A stretch of 64,000 nucleotides of DNA from Adiantum capillus-veneris (taxonomy: Eukaryota > Streptophyta > Polypodiopsida > Polypodiales > Pteridaceae). Shown here one piece after another: positions 40,071-49,809 of this stretch. How positions within the stretch are numbered: the stretch's first letter is position 1; each line of letters opens with the position of its first letter. Location: NCBI GenBank assembly GCA_014529385.2, contig CM043942.1, positions 32,735,969 through 32,799,968 of the forward strand, read 5' to 3'. The notes beneath the pieces were generated by a model, which made no database searches, was not told where the DNA came from, and worked only from the letters and a program-made list of their open reading frames with translations. Both the position numbers and the translations under genes were made by a program.

Positions 40071-40421
40071 TCCACTTCTAGTTGTGAGGCTGAGTACTGG
40101 GCAATCTTCACAGCTACGGTTGAGTGTGTATGGCTCAGACGCCTTATGGATGATTTGGGTGTTGGACAGGACACTGCCAACACTATCTACACTGACAGTC
40201 AGAGCACATTGGCAGTTGCGAGGAACCCAATTTTTCATGCTCGCACAAAGCACATTGAGGTGCATTACCACTATGTCAGGGAGAGGCTCTCAGCAGGAGA
40301 GATCAGCTTGGCTTATGTGCCAACACAGGACAGCCTTGCAGATCTTTTCACAAAGGCATTGTCTCGTGAGAAGCTTGAAGCTTTCCGCAAAGCTTTAGGC
40401 TTACTCCCCTTTGTGGACTGA
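40071..40421 (+). pseudogene. Copia-1 RNase H, C-terminal part
   Basis: STSSCEAEYWAIFTATVEC, IYTDSQSTLAVARNP, RTKHIEVHYHYVRERL and SLADLFTKALSREKLEAFRK are the end of a copia RNase H. The first RNase H aspartate lies in the displaced block upstream. It ends 75 nt before the LTR. Confidence 0.88.
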
Positions 40422-40486
40422 TCATGTCCTTAGGGCATGGCACTTCCCTTTACTCATGTGCCAGCTCTCGTTCACCGCATCACTCC

Positions 40487-40725
40487 AGGGGGGATTTGTT
40501 ACCATATACATGTGGTAGTGATGTGTGTGAACACACTAGGACCGTCGGGGCATTTTTTCCCTCTTTAGGAGGTTTTTTCCCCCGTGCATTGTATATACGT
40601 CCATCACTCTAGGGCTATCTATCTTTTCCATTGCACACTAAGTAACACACTCTCTATTGTGTGCCTTGAGCTTCCTTCGTCTTCTCCAAGTTGTGTGCAT
40701 TTTCTCTGCAACCCTAATTCCAACA
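40487..40725 (+). repeat. Copia-1 polypurine tract and 3' LTR (229 bp)
   Basis: AGGGGGGATT at 40487-40496 precedes TGTTACCATATACATG; the LTR is 40497-40725 and ends CCAACA. A TATATA lies at 40592-40597. Short LTRs of this size are common in copia. The next bases continue the Gypsy-3 RT on the minus strand. Confidence 0.88.
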
Positions 40726-41547
40726 ATTAGCTATGCCATTTTTAGAGACTATATGTCCAAGAATTTTTCTTTGTCTACCCATGAATGTGCACTTTTCAGG
40801 ATTTAAGCAAATCCTATAAAGTCTACATTTTTCGAATACCTTTTCGAGGTGTTCAAAATGATCATCCCAGATTGATGAATGTACGCATAGATCATGCATA
40901 TATACTTCTAAGAATTTCCTAAGATATTCTTTGAAAGCATGGCTCATCAACATTTGAAACGTGGTTGGAGCATTAGTTAACCCGAACGGCATAACCCAAT
41001 AGGAAAATATACCCCATTCTGTTTCAAAAGAAGTTTTATGATGATCTTTTGGATCAACCAAAAGTTGATTGTATCCCAAAAAGCCGTCTAAGAAGTTGTA
41101 AGCTTCTTTTTTTGGAACTCGTTCTAAAACATGCTCAGTTATCGGAAGAGGAAAGTTGTCTCTAATGGTAGCTGCAGTCACCTTTTTGAGATTAACACAG
41201 ACTCGTAATTTTCCATTCTTCTTGGGTACTACCACAATTGGAGACACCCAATCTGTGTGTTCAATTTCGTAAATGAATTCGGCTTCCTTTAGTTTTTCAA
41301 TATCCTATTTTACGTTCCTAGCAAATGTTTTGTTATACGTGTATGGTCTCTGTCTACTTGGTTTCACATCATCTCTCATGGGTATGGTATATTGACAGAT
41401 TTCTGGATCAACACCCTTGAGATCCTTGTAAGACCAAGTGAAGATATCTTGATATTCCTTTAACAAGATGAACAAAATCTTTTCTTCTTCTTCTGTTAAG
41501 TCATTCGCAATGTAAGCAGGTCGAGGCTCTTCTCCTGGTTCAGCCAA
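40726..41547 (-). pseudogene. Gypsy-3 RT (N-terminal to palm)
   Basis: From 41547 down: DIFTWSYKDLKGVDPEICQY, QRPYTYNKTFARNVK, a stop, then in the same frame VVVPKKNGKLRVCVN, NFPLPITEHVLER, MPFGLTNAPTTFQMLM, VYMHDLCVHSS, CLNPEKCTFM, LGHIVSKNGIA. The catalytic box is YMHD instead of YMDD. The gene is cut at 40726 by the Copia-1 LTR. Confidence 0.9.
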
Positions 41548-43035
41548 GTCTATCTTTTTAGAGTTTCCAAGCCCTTCGTAAGACTCGCCTTGTTTCCGTA
41601 GTTCCCTAATAGGTTGTTCGACTATGATTTTCTAATCTTGGAGAGTATACTTTTTGTAATGGGATGGAACATGCATTACATCCTTACCATCCTCTTCCGT
41701 GGTTTCCATTTTAGTTGTGTATATCTCCTTTAGAGCTTTTTTTAACTCTTGATATTTCTGATTCCGCTCGACTCTAGTCATGAGTGGTTTCTTATCCTGT
41801 GATTTTTCTTGAGTACCCTTTCTTGTTTTTCTCGATGTCTGAGAGATTTTTTATTTTTTTTTTGAAGGATATCTGTTAGTTATTTTGTCCTTGACACAAT
41901 CATTAGCATCTATCTGCATCAGGAATTGTGTTTTACTAGAGACTAATGGCATAGGTCGCGTTTTCACAATTCTGGTGTCTCTTTTTCGTCTATACCATTT
42001 TTATCTTTTTGATTTCTGGTTTGGAAAGTCAAAAAACTTCTTCTCCCCTCCTTTTAAGAGTAACTTAGCTCTCATATGCTCTTTTTATGACCCCGAATCT
42101 TTTGAGGTAGCTGAGTGTTTATCTAACTCATTAGTTGCATCGTAATAGAGGTCTGAAAAGACTTGTTGAGCTTTCATTAAGTCCTTGGGTTCCTCATTTT
42201 CATCTTCAATGTTGAGGATTGAAATCATTTGAATGGGAATTATGTCGTAGCCATCCTCATTGCAAAATTGAGTAGCCATAGACGTATTCACACATACATC
42301 CATTGTCGCTAAAATTTGAGTCCGCTCAAATGGCTCAAACAAAATGCTTTGGAAAGGGTTCAGGTACATAGGCTTCGGCTGTGCAATCCCTTTCTAGGAT
42401 ACATTCTTCTCGTCCTAAGCTTCCGTTTTCTGAAGCTCCACACATCCAAATAGGAGTGTCTTTGTTTAACCATGATGGGAGTTTAGTTTAAGTCGAAGAG
42501 TGTGAATCAAACTCTTGGATGGGTGTTTTCATGACATCTCTATATAAGTGTGATCTTTTAGATTTACTCTTGTTATAGATCCCACTTGCTTCAAGTACAG
42601 ATAGTTGTTTTCCCAATCTTGGATAAGTTGTACTTGTCGCATGAAAGGTCTTCCCAATATGATTTCATAGTTGAGTTCTTTCCCAAAGTCTACTATGGCA
42701 AAAGTGTGTTGATATTCAATTCCATAGGAATTGACTATCACCTTTTCAAGCAGCCCATATGGTCTCTCAATGTGTCCGTCAGCAAACTGCAATTTCATTT
42801 AAGTTTGTCTAATGGCTGGCTGTCCCCAGGGTTCCCATATTGCTTTTGTAAGGTCTCTGACCTCAACCAAAAAGAGCACCATTGTACCATGGAATAAACA
42901 TAATGGAAAAGTTACTATTTTTAGCAGTTTTCCAAATTCTGTCACTGCCATGATGTTTAGAATGTTATAAATCTTCAAAATGTGCATTAAAATAATTTTT
43001 GTGAAAATTTCCATAAATAGTATGTTTTTGGTCAC
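41548..43035 (-). pseudogene. Gypsy-3 protease end and protease-RT linker (broken)
   Basis: 42529-42798 codes the end of the protease domain (QFADGHIERPYGLLEKVIV, YEIILGRPFMRQVQLIQDW), matching Gypsy-1 closely. 42085-42369 codes the following linker (TQILATMDVCVNT, GYDIIPIQMI). The D-S-G strand would lie near 42800-43035 but is not recognisable; a different frame is open there. 41548-42084 keeps only scattered lysine-rich fragments on the minus strand. Confidence 0.75.
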
Positions 43036-44181
43036 CCGATCCGTCTAGTTTTGACCGTCTCGAAAAACTGCACCCGTATCCCGAATTTGAAAATAATGCA
43101 TTTTCGATCCCCGAGGGCTGCTAAATATGGCAGGTATTCGGACAGATACGCCTTAGTTAGAGCTTAGTATAGCAATTTACGACATTAAATTCCGACTCGT
43201 ATGGCCCGTTTTAGCCTAAAACCAAAATTTCCTAAGGTTGAGCGGGGAGGCACCGGGACTCGAGGCTGTGTGGGAACATGTTCCAAGCCACTCAGAGCTT
43301 GCTTTAGCAGCTAGGGGGCACCCTCTTGTCTTGTGGGAGTTGTGGGGGAGTTTCCAAGCTTGAGAGTGAGTGTGATATCCAACCAGACTTCCTCTATAGG
43401 AGCTGACTTTAGAGTTAGGCTCCCATCATTGATCTCTCTCACTTTTTCCCATAAGTGTCCTGGCCAGTCTTCCTCTACGAATGGAATTCCGTCTAAGGCA
43501 TCTTTGCTGTCAGGCACTATAAGCTCTGGTTCGTTTGTTTCAAGGTGGGGTTCTAATGCCACCTCAGATTTTTCTTTCATTTCTTTTACCACAAGCTCTT
43601 CAGGTTTTGCAATACTTTCAAGCTTGGGTTTTTGTTTTTCCAGCATTTCTTGTGTGATTCTTACCAAATTTTGATAACCTTCCAGATTTGATGCTTCCAT
43701 GTCTGGAGATGGATAGTTTTTTCATTTGGTTTTCATGTTTTGGCTTGCTTTAAGTCCTGCTTGGTAGGCTTCCAAGGCGGCATTAATAGGCTCAAAAATT
43801 TTAGCAACCAGACTGGATCCCCCAGATTTCACAGTTGTTTCCTTGAATTCACTTTCAGTTTCTTTCAACTTTTCCTGAAATAGCTTTTTTGCTTTCTCCT
43901 TGATTTCAACGTGTTGTTTTTGTTTTCTCAACTCATATCTTTTGCTTTTGCTCCTTTTGATTCTTTGAGAAGAAACTTTTGTATTTTTGTATTCTCCAAA
44001 TCATTAGAGGAGTTGTGTTTCTTTTTCTTTGCCTGGGCTCTAGTGATTACCTTGATTGGAACAATCGGTTCACTCTCTGATGAGCTACTAGGTATCACTT
44101 GGACTACATTTACTACGGTTTTATCCTTGTTCAAAGGATTTTTAGGACAATCTTCCGGAAAGTGTCCTCCCCTTTTGCAAC
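43036..44181 (-). pseudogene. Gypsy-3 gag C-terminus and gag-protease linker (broken)
   Basis: Three open pieces: 43928-44134 with VPIKVITRAQAKKKKHN (compare Gypsy-1 VKVLTRAQARKND), 43722-43931 with MRKQKQHVEIKEKAKK and FEPINAALEAYQAGLKASQ, and 43311-43700 with FVEEDWPGHLWEKVREI. The zinc-knuckle end GGHFPEDCPKNP lies just right of 44134, split from its start by Element-4. 43036-43310 holds nothing recognisable. Confidence 0.75.
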
Positions 44182-45775
44182 TGATGCATGGTTTTTAGGA
44201 CCCCTCTGGAAGATGCAATAAAGGCACAGTCAGTTGTTGGGGAGATGAAGATACTCTAGTCCAAGGGATCTCGAAAGAGAAGAAAAATCTACTTCACAAG
44301 CACCAAAGAGTAAAAAGTGCCATGGACAGAAGATACGTGGGAACGAGCTCTTATGCATGCCTACAACCTATATCTTACAGAATAGCCCATTCTAGGTGTG
44401 AATTTCTAGTGAAATTTACACGAGGATGTTCATGTGGACTCACAGCACAGCATACTCTGTTTTCACTTTTTTTACCGACATAAATATTTTTCACCTACAG
44501 TAAATATTTTTCACCTACATGGTAAATACAAATCACTTTTTACCTACAGTAACTTTTTTTATCCATGGTAAATATTTTTTACCTACGGTAAATATTTTTT
44601 ACCTATAGAAATATTTTTCACCTACATGGTAAATACAAATCACTTTTTACCTACAGTAACTTTTTTTATCCATGGTAAATATTTTTTACTGCACCATAAG
44701 TATTTGGTAGGTAACAGTTCACTGTTACTAGAAGCAATGATTGGGCATCAACAATGCAGTTACAGGAGGAGAAAAGGGGAAAATCTTATGGTAAAGGTGA
44801 GTCAACAGGGATAAAGACTTTTGGGTTGAAAAGAGACATGCTGATTTTTTCAAAGAACACATGTCAAAAGAAGCCATGGTTGAGGATTTTTTGAGAATTT
44901 GATATTCAGGAGGACCCAGCTGACATGTGCAGAACCTCCAGTTTCAACAGCCACCTTACCTGCTCTTAAATGCTGGTCAAGGCCTTATCCCCATGTGTCA
45001 CAATCAGAAAAATCAGCATTTACCCTCCCCTCTCACATCACTCTAGAAAATATCTTGATGGTGACATATCAGGTGACCTCAATCTGTTGACCACCCTAAG
45101 CAAAAAGTAACCCCAATCAGCGGATTTAAGCATGTTTATCCCTAATCCTAAACCCTCTCAAAAACCTATATAAGGAGGCCTTCTCTCACTCAAAACAACA
45201 CTTCACCCACTCCACCAAGAAACGAAGCTATGACGACATTGCTCACAACGAGGAGCTATGGATGGAGCTCTACTCTCTCTCCCTCTCTCTCTCTCTCCCT
45301 CTAGTATGCTACATTACTAGCCCTAAAACCTAAATAAGGAGTCTTCTCTCATGCTCCATGGCCACCATCCTCGCCATCATTCTCTAAGGTATTGATGTGT
45401 TGCTAGTAGGATCATACCTACTTGCTGGGTTGATTGTTTTTTTGACAAGGGATTATGCCATCCTTGGCTTGCTTCTCTATATCCTTGTTATGTATGATCA
45501 GATGCCATTGTATTGTTAAGCTGATGTCTTGTGTATATATATGCTACATAAGGTCCCTAAGCTTCGTTTCTATGTGTTTTGCCATATGTTTTGATGCCAT
45601 CATAATGCCAGAAGTCTCACTTGCCTATGTGCACTATGTGCGAGGTCCCTAAACCTCTTAATTTAGGGTGGTGCCCCCTTTGTTTTGTTCTTTGTTTGTT
45701 TGCATGAGGCGTGGTTTGTGGAGTGTGCACGAGTACAGAGGCCACCCGATTGCACAGCTCTTTTTTCCTCTATCA
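44182..45775 (+). repeat. Element-4 5' LTR, 1594 bp
   Basis: Differs from the 3' LTR mainly by an extra stretch at about 44500-44690, where a TTTTTCACCTACATGGTAAA-type unit of roughly 100 bp is repeated. TATATAAG lies at 45167-45174 and a CT run at about 45273-45300. Confidence 0.92.
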
Positions 45776-45847
45776 TTTTGGTGCCCCCACTGAGGAGGGC
45801 TACGCAGACCTTCAGTCCACAAGCAATGAAGATGTGCAATCTACAAC
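45776..45847 (+). other. Element-4 primer-binding site and short leader
   Basis: TGGTGCCCCCACTGAGGA at 45779-45796, three bases after the LTR. The same 18 bases occur in Element-5 at 58070-58087, and Gypsy-2 has a close variant, which links the three elements. The tRNA is not identified. The leader to the first ATG is only about 50 nt. Confidence 0.8.
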
Positions 45848-46009
45848 ATGGACGAATGGCGTGAGGAGTTTGCAAATTGGAGAACAGAAGAGGAGGAGGC
45901 TTTAGAGGCCTTAAAAGCTTTCATCGAGGTCTTGTTACCAGGTTGCAGTGTCATTGAAATTCAAGAAGTAAGTTCTTCTACATGCCTTGTTCGTGATCGT
46001 CGCCAATGA
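45848..46009 (+). CDS. Element-4 leader ORF 1, 53 aa
   Basis: ATG at 45848, first ATG after the primer site; it codes MDEWREEFANWRTEEEEALE and a short hydrophobic part. Acidic amphipathic N-terminus; no known family. Its TGA (46007-46009) overlaps the ATG of the next ORF (46006) as ATGA, a layout that allows re-initiation. Confidence 0.45.
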   Translation: MDEWREEFANWRTEEEEALEALKAFIEVLLPGCSVIEIQEVSSSTCLVRDRRQ

Positions 46010-46245
46010 AGGAGAGTAAGAAGAAGAGCTTGATATACCTCTCCTCTCAACCTATGAGTGCTCCAGAAACCTCCAGCGCACACGAACTTGAAATATTCTA
46101 CATCAACATACACGAAGGTACTGTGACACACATTAAGGGAAGAGAAAGCATCACCGGACCTCTCTTTCCTGAGGAGCCGACTAAGAGGAGGAAGATCACC
46201 TCCACACCTAAGTGGCCCAAGGCCGCAGCGCGTGCTCAAGCGTAA
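46006..46245 (+). CDS. Element-4 leader ORF 2, 79 aa
   Basis: Starts MKESKKKSLIYL in the ATGA overlap with ORF 1. The centre is hydrophobic and polar (ELEIFYINIHEGTVTHI) and the end basic (EEPTKRRKITSTPKWPK), resembling a nuclear localisation signal. No family recognised. Confidence 0.45.
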   Translation: MKESKKKSLIYLSSQPMSAPETSSAHELEIFYINIHEGTVTHIKGRESITGPLFPEEPTKRRKITSTPKWPKAAARAQA

Positions 46246-46282
46246 GGTAACATTTGGCTTAATCTCATTAATAAGGGATTAC

Positions 46283-46816
46283 ATGACCACTACAGGCAAG
46301 AAAAAGGCTAGTGAGCAACCAACTTCAACCTCCAACTTGCAACCACGACTCTCACCCCTAAATCCTCCTGAAGCAAAGAGGCGAAGGCTTGCCTACAAGA
46401 TTGCCGCCCATCTGCGAGTGCTCCCAGTGCACTTTATGAATCCAGACACCACCAATCCCAAGCCAACCTCCTGTCCACGTGAAGATCACTTTGGATATTG
46501 TCCAAAGTGCTTTGGAGATCGGGTGAAAAGCCTCCCTACCCTACCTTTGCTGCTAATTTTCAAGAAGTTATCTCAATCTAAGGAAACTATCTTAGTTGAT
46601 GATGTGTTGCACATTAATGGTGTCACTTTCATTCGTCATGTTGATTATGGTAATAGCATCCAATTGTTGCTTGCTAAAAGGCTCAGCATTGTACAAAGTG
46701 TTGCCATCACGCCTTACGTCTTCACAGATGCATCAGGAAGAGTCGAAGTGATCCGAGGTGCTGACCTTCTGTGGCTGATCAGGCTCATTGGTCCCAAGGT
46801 GGTGCAACTAAGCTAG
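46283..46816 (+). CDS. Element-4 leader ORF 3, 177 aa
   Basis: ATG at 46283 (MTTTGKKKASEQPTST). A basic patch (PPEAKRRRLAYKI) and a C-X2-C pair (FGYCPKCFGDR) are visible, then a globular-looking C-terminus (ILVDDVLHINGVTFIRHVDY, VEVIRGADLLWLIRLIG). The frame is also open upstream to about 46232. No known family. No counterpart was seen in Gypsy-2. Confidence 0.5.
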   Translation: MTTTGKKKASEQPTSTSNLQPRLSPLNPPEAKRRRLAYKIAAHLRVLPVHFMNPDTTNPKPTSCPREDHFGYCPKCFGDRVKSLPTLPLLLIFKKLSQSKETILVDDVLHINGVTFIRHVDYGNSIQLLLAKRLSIVQSVAITPYVFTDASGRVEVIRGADLLWLIRLIGPKVVQLS

Positions 46817-46832
46817 GCTCTTGTGTGTAAGT

Positions 46833-47060
46833 ATGGATGCCAATAATGAGAATGATGATCCCCGCATGTTTCCTTTCCATTTTGTGCGTCATATCCGTGT
46901 GAATATTTGTATTGATAGAAAAATATTTTATCAGCAAAGAATAGCCCTATTGTTTGGAGCCGAGAGACTTGGGGAAATCTTGCGGTCTCCTCATCCTGTC
47001 ATTCTACCCTTACTAGACTATTACCATTCCTTTGATGTGTCGATCTTCATCCTATTTTGA
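46833..47060 (+). CDS. Element-4 small conserved ORF before gag, 75 aa
   Basis: ATG at 46833 (MDANNENDDPRMFPFHFVRH). Matches the Gypsy-2 small ORF (10353-10571 minus) along its length: PFH, RKIFYQQRIALLFG, RLGEIL, SFDVSIFILF. Both lie 70-110 nt before gag. Likely an accessory protein of this element group; biochemical role unknown. Confidence 0.65.
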   Translation: MDANNENDDPRMFPFHFVRHIRVNICIDRKIFYQQRIALLFGAERLGEILRSPHPVILPLLDYYHSFDVSIFILF

Positions 47061-47151
47061 GCTAAGTTGTGCTAAAGCTCCAAATTGTAATTACCATACT
47101 CTATTTTAAAATAAATTGGAGCTGTTTGTGTAATTGTTTACTCTCTCACTT

Positions 47152-49377
47152 ATGGCCTTCCCTAATTTTTATGGTAAGCCTGGAGAGGTTGCTCCAGACT
47201 TTTTGGATAATTTGGAAATGGCCTTTCTGGTATCGGGAAGGGATGACGAAGCTACTAAGTTAAGGGCCTTTCCTTTGGTCTTGAGGGAAGGTGCAAAATT
47301 ATGGTATCAAACTTTGGCACCTGAAGAAAGAAGAGACTGGGAGTCCTTAAAGATGGCCTTCATCGAAGAATTTCGCCGCCATGAGCCTCCAGAGGAGATA
47401 TGGAGACAGCTCTTAGAGCTACGCCAAACATCACCCAATGACTATAGAAGCTATGAAAGAAAGTTTTTCAACCTGTGGGAGAAATGGTGTGCATCACTAG
47501 GTGAAGGAGAAAGGGCGCCAGAATGCCTAAAGAAGGACTGTTTCCTGGCAGGGCTTTACCCCATCCTTCGAGAAAAGGTAAAAGGTAAATTCCCAGATAC
47601 CTTTGATAAAGCTATGACTTATGCAAGGGAGAAGGATAGGAAGTTAAAATTCCAAGCTCAACTACAAGGGGGAATGGAGCCTCCACCGCTAGCTCAACCT
47701 ACGGCAAGGGTAGTAGCAGGGACAGGAGCAACAGACCAAGAGTCCTCTCAACAAGAATTACTTCAACAAATCACCAATCAACTAGAGAGCCTGTCCATCA
47801 ATCTGGTTCAAGGTGTAAGGGCTCCCCAACCAGGAAATGAACGAAATAGACAAGAAGGACAAAGGCAAGCACGTGAGTACATTTGCTACAACTGTGGAGA
47901 GGTAGGTCACGGCATGTATTATTGCCCCCATCCACGACGCTATCAAGGAAATGGTAATCAAAGACGGTCTCCTCGCCAACAAGTCACTCCTCCTCGAGCT
48001 AGGCCACGAAATGGACAAAATGCACCCGTGGCTCCACCAATCCAAATATTGAGACCCCCTCCTCCACCACCACAAGCACCAGCAGAGATCCCTCCACTAC
48101 CATCGGGAGGGGAGGACAGGGCTGTCTCTGTCATAAGTCTTGACAATGGTAAGGATAAAGGGAAAGAAAAAATGGAGGAAGTTGTTGCCATGCCAATAAA
48201 GAGAGTTAGGAGACAAAGAACTGATGAAATGGAAGCTTCAGAGCCGGATAAAGGGAATGAGGGTTCCTCCCAAGTGATAGGAGACAAGAAAAGGAAGAGT
48301 AGGTCAAGGAGGCACATAGGAGTAGAAGACTTTCCACTTGGGGTAGGATCCATACCTTACGACCTGGTAGCAGATGTGAGTAAGCAAGGACCAAAGATTT
48401 CATGGCAGCAACTCCTCCACCTTTCCCCAAAGATGCGTAGAACCTGGTCTAAGATGGTCAGCACCAGGAGGGCTAAGACCAAGTCAGTTGGGTCTATTAG
48501 TGCAAGAGGCATGAAGGATATCGTGCCAGTCATTGATGCAGAGATTAAGAGTCAGCGAGTCTCCAATGTGTACGTAGATGGTGGAGCCGAGATTTGTGTT
48601 ATGACAGAGAAATTAATCTGCAGGTTGGGTTTGGAAGTAAACGAGCAAACTTCCTTACAAGCTAAGATGGCAAATAATGTAAGGGTGGCTTGTGTGGGAA
48701 AGGTTAATGGAGTGAAGGCTTCAGCTTTTGGTGTTGCAATCTCAATTGATGCTTATGTGATCCCAACTAAGGGGGAGGGCTATCCGCTAATCCTTGGAAG
48801 ACCTTGGCTTATGGCTATGAAAGCTAGGCAAGATTGGGAGACAGGTTCCCTTGAGTTGCGACCAAATCATAAGGTAGGTGGCAAGCAACAAAAAATTGTG
48901 TATGACATGAAGCAGGGTAGACAACAAGACCTAGAGATGGAGACTTCTATGGATGAATGGAGCACAAGCAGTTGCTCTTCATCTGAGGATGAGTCATCTG
49001 AGGAGGATGCTAGCTCTTTGGAAGTCATGGGTATAATAGTGCGAAACCCAGAAGGAGAAGGCGGTCAAGACTCTGTAAACAAGGAAGAAGCCACAGGCGT
49101 AGAGGAGATGCTAGCTAAGGACCTACTAGAAGAAGAGAGAGAACCCTATTTGCAGGTACTAAAGAAGCATGCTGGCCTCTTTATAACTGATTACGAGCAC
49201 ATTAAAGGAGTGACGGTAACCCAACACCATATCCAATTAAAGGAAGGTGCCGTCAACCTTGTTGGTGATGAGGTATTTGCACAGGTTGAAGCTCTAGTAG
49301 GTCATGTTTCTGAGTATAAAGAGATGGTTGTGGAGACGTTTACAGAGGGTTTGGATACAGGTTTGAAAAGTGATTAG
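47152..49377 (+). CDS. Element-4 gag, zinc knuckle, protease and RT stub
   Basis: 741 residues from the ATG at 47152 (MAFPNFYGKP). Capsid region about 1-170 (AKLWYQTLAPEERRDWESLK, RSYERKFFNLWEKWC, LKKDCFLAGLYPILREKV), knuckle CYNCGEVGHGMYYC, a proline-rich stretch, then basic SRSRRHIGVEDFPLG. The protease has VYVDGGAEICVMT and LILGRPWLMAM; its motif is D-G-G-A, as in Gypsy-2. The last part (YLQVLKKHAGLFITDYEHIK, HIQLKEGA) equals the start of the Gypsy-2 RT ORF, after which an unrelated tail follows. Fully open, unlike the Gypsy-2 gene. Confidence 0.9.
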   Translation: MAFPNFYGKPGEVAPDFLDNLEMAFLVSGRDDEATKLRAFPLVLREGAKLWYQTLAPEERRDWESLKMAFIEEFRRHEPPEEIWRQLLELRQTSPNDYRSYERKFFNLWEKWCASLGEGERAPECLKKDCFLAGLYPILREKVKGKFPDTFDKAMTYAREKDRKLKFQAQLQGGMEPPPLAQPTARVVAGTGATDQESSQQELLQQITNQLESLSINLVQGVRAPQPGNERNRQEGQRQAREYICYNCGEVGHGMYYCPHPRRYQGNGNQRRSPRQQVTPPRARPRNGQNAPVAPPIQILRPPPPPPQAPAEIPPLPSGGEDRAVSVISLDNGKDKGKEKMEEVVAMPIKRVRRQRTDEMEASEPDKGNEGSSQVIGDKKRKSRSRRHIGVEDFPLGVGSIPYDLVADVSKQGPKISWQQLLHLSPKMRRTWSKMVSTRRAKTKSVGSISARGMKDIVPVIDAEIKSQRVSNVYVDGGAEICVMTEKLICRLGLEVNEQTSLQAKMANNVRVACVGKVNGVKASAFGVAISIDAYVIPTKGEGYPLILGRPWLMAMKARQDWETGSLELRPNHKVGGKQQKIVYDMKQGRQQDLEMETSMDEWSTSSCSSSEDESSEEDASSLEVMGIIVRNPEGEGGQDSVNKEEATGVEEMLAKDLLEEEREPYLQVLKKHAGLFITDYEHIKGVTVTQHHIQLKEGAVNLVGDEVFAQVEALVGHVSEYKEMVVETFTEGLDTGLKSD

Positions 49378-49809
49378 GTTTGCTTGGCTATGCAGCAAGT
49401 GGAGGCAAATGGCAGGGTCTTGCTATGTTATGTGATGCTATGGATACATGTGTTATTGGAGGTTGCTTTACATATATTTTTGTGTCAATGGCGAGGTTTT
49501 TTTGAAGTGGACTATACCATGGAGGGTTCTGTAGCAGATGGTAGGATAGCTGCTTATGATTCAGGTTTCTCAAGTGATGGCAAGTATGCTTATAGTGGAC
49601 ACGAAGGATTATGGATGCAGGGTGATGAAGCTCCGTGCTATAAAGAGCTGGAAGGGTGGCCTGTCTATTGGCCTACAAGTGCAAAGGAAGGCTTGGATAT
49701 ACATGTTTTACATGTTGATGGCAATGAGAAATGCTTTAATTTTGATCCAGGTGGATTCTACACCATGCGTGGGGGAGCTTTGAGCTTTCCATTTGACCCT
49801 GGAGGGTGA
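49378..49809 (+). pseudogene. Element-4 tail ORF after an in-frame TAG
   Basis: Same frame as gag-protease, separated only by TAG 49375-49377. About 140 residues with no known domain; the C-terminus repeats FDPGG (FDPGGFYTMRGG and PFDPGG). Element-5 ends its coding part with VFDPGGSYVMQG, so this ending is shared. It may be the relic of the pol C-terminus or a product reached by readthrough. Confidence 0.5.

Larger units (their letters stand above)
2911..40725 (+). mobile_element. Copia-1: Ty1/copia element split by Gypsy-1
   Basis: The visible parts are 2911-3028 and 36921-40725. Order on the plus strand: gag end, protease, pre-integrase domain, a misplaced RT/RNase H block, integrase, RT, RNase H, polypurine tract, 3' LTR. 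The protein order (integrase before RT) is that of copia. The 3' LTR ends at 40725 in the middle of the Gypsy-3 RT, so Copia-1 inserted into Gypsy-3. The left junction and 5' LTR are not present. Gypsy-1 entered between 3028 and 36921 with a five-base duplication. Confidence 0.85.

Noticed and set aside
44626-44814. 62-aa ORF repeated at 50615-50803
   Set aside because: It lies in the U3 part of both Element-4 LTRs; identity is due to the LTR copy and it has no recognisable domain.
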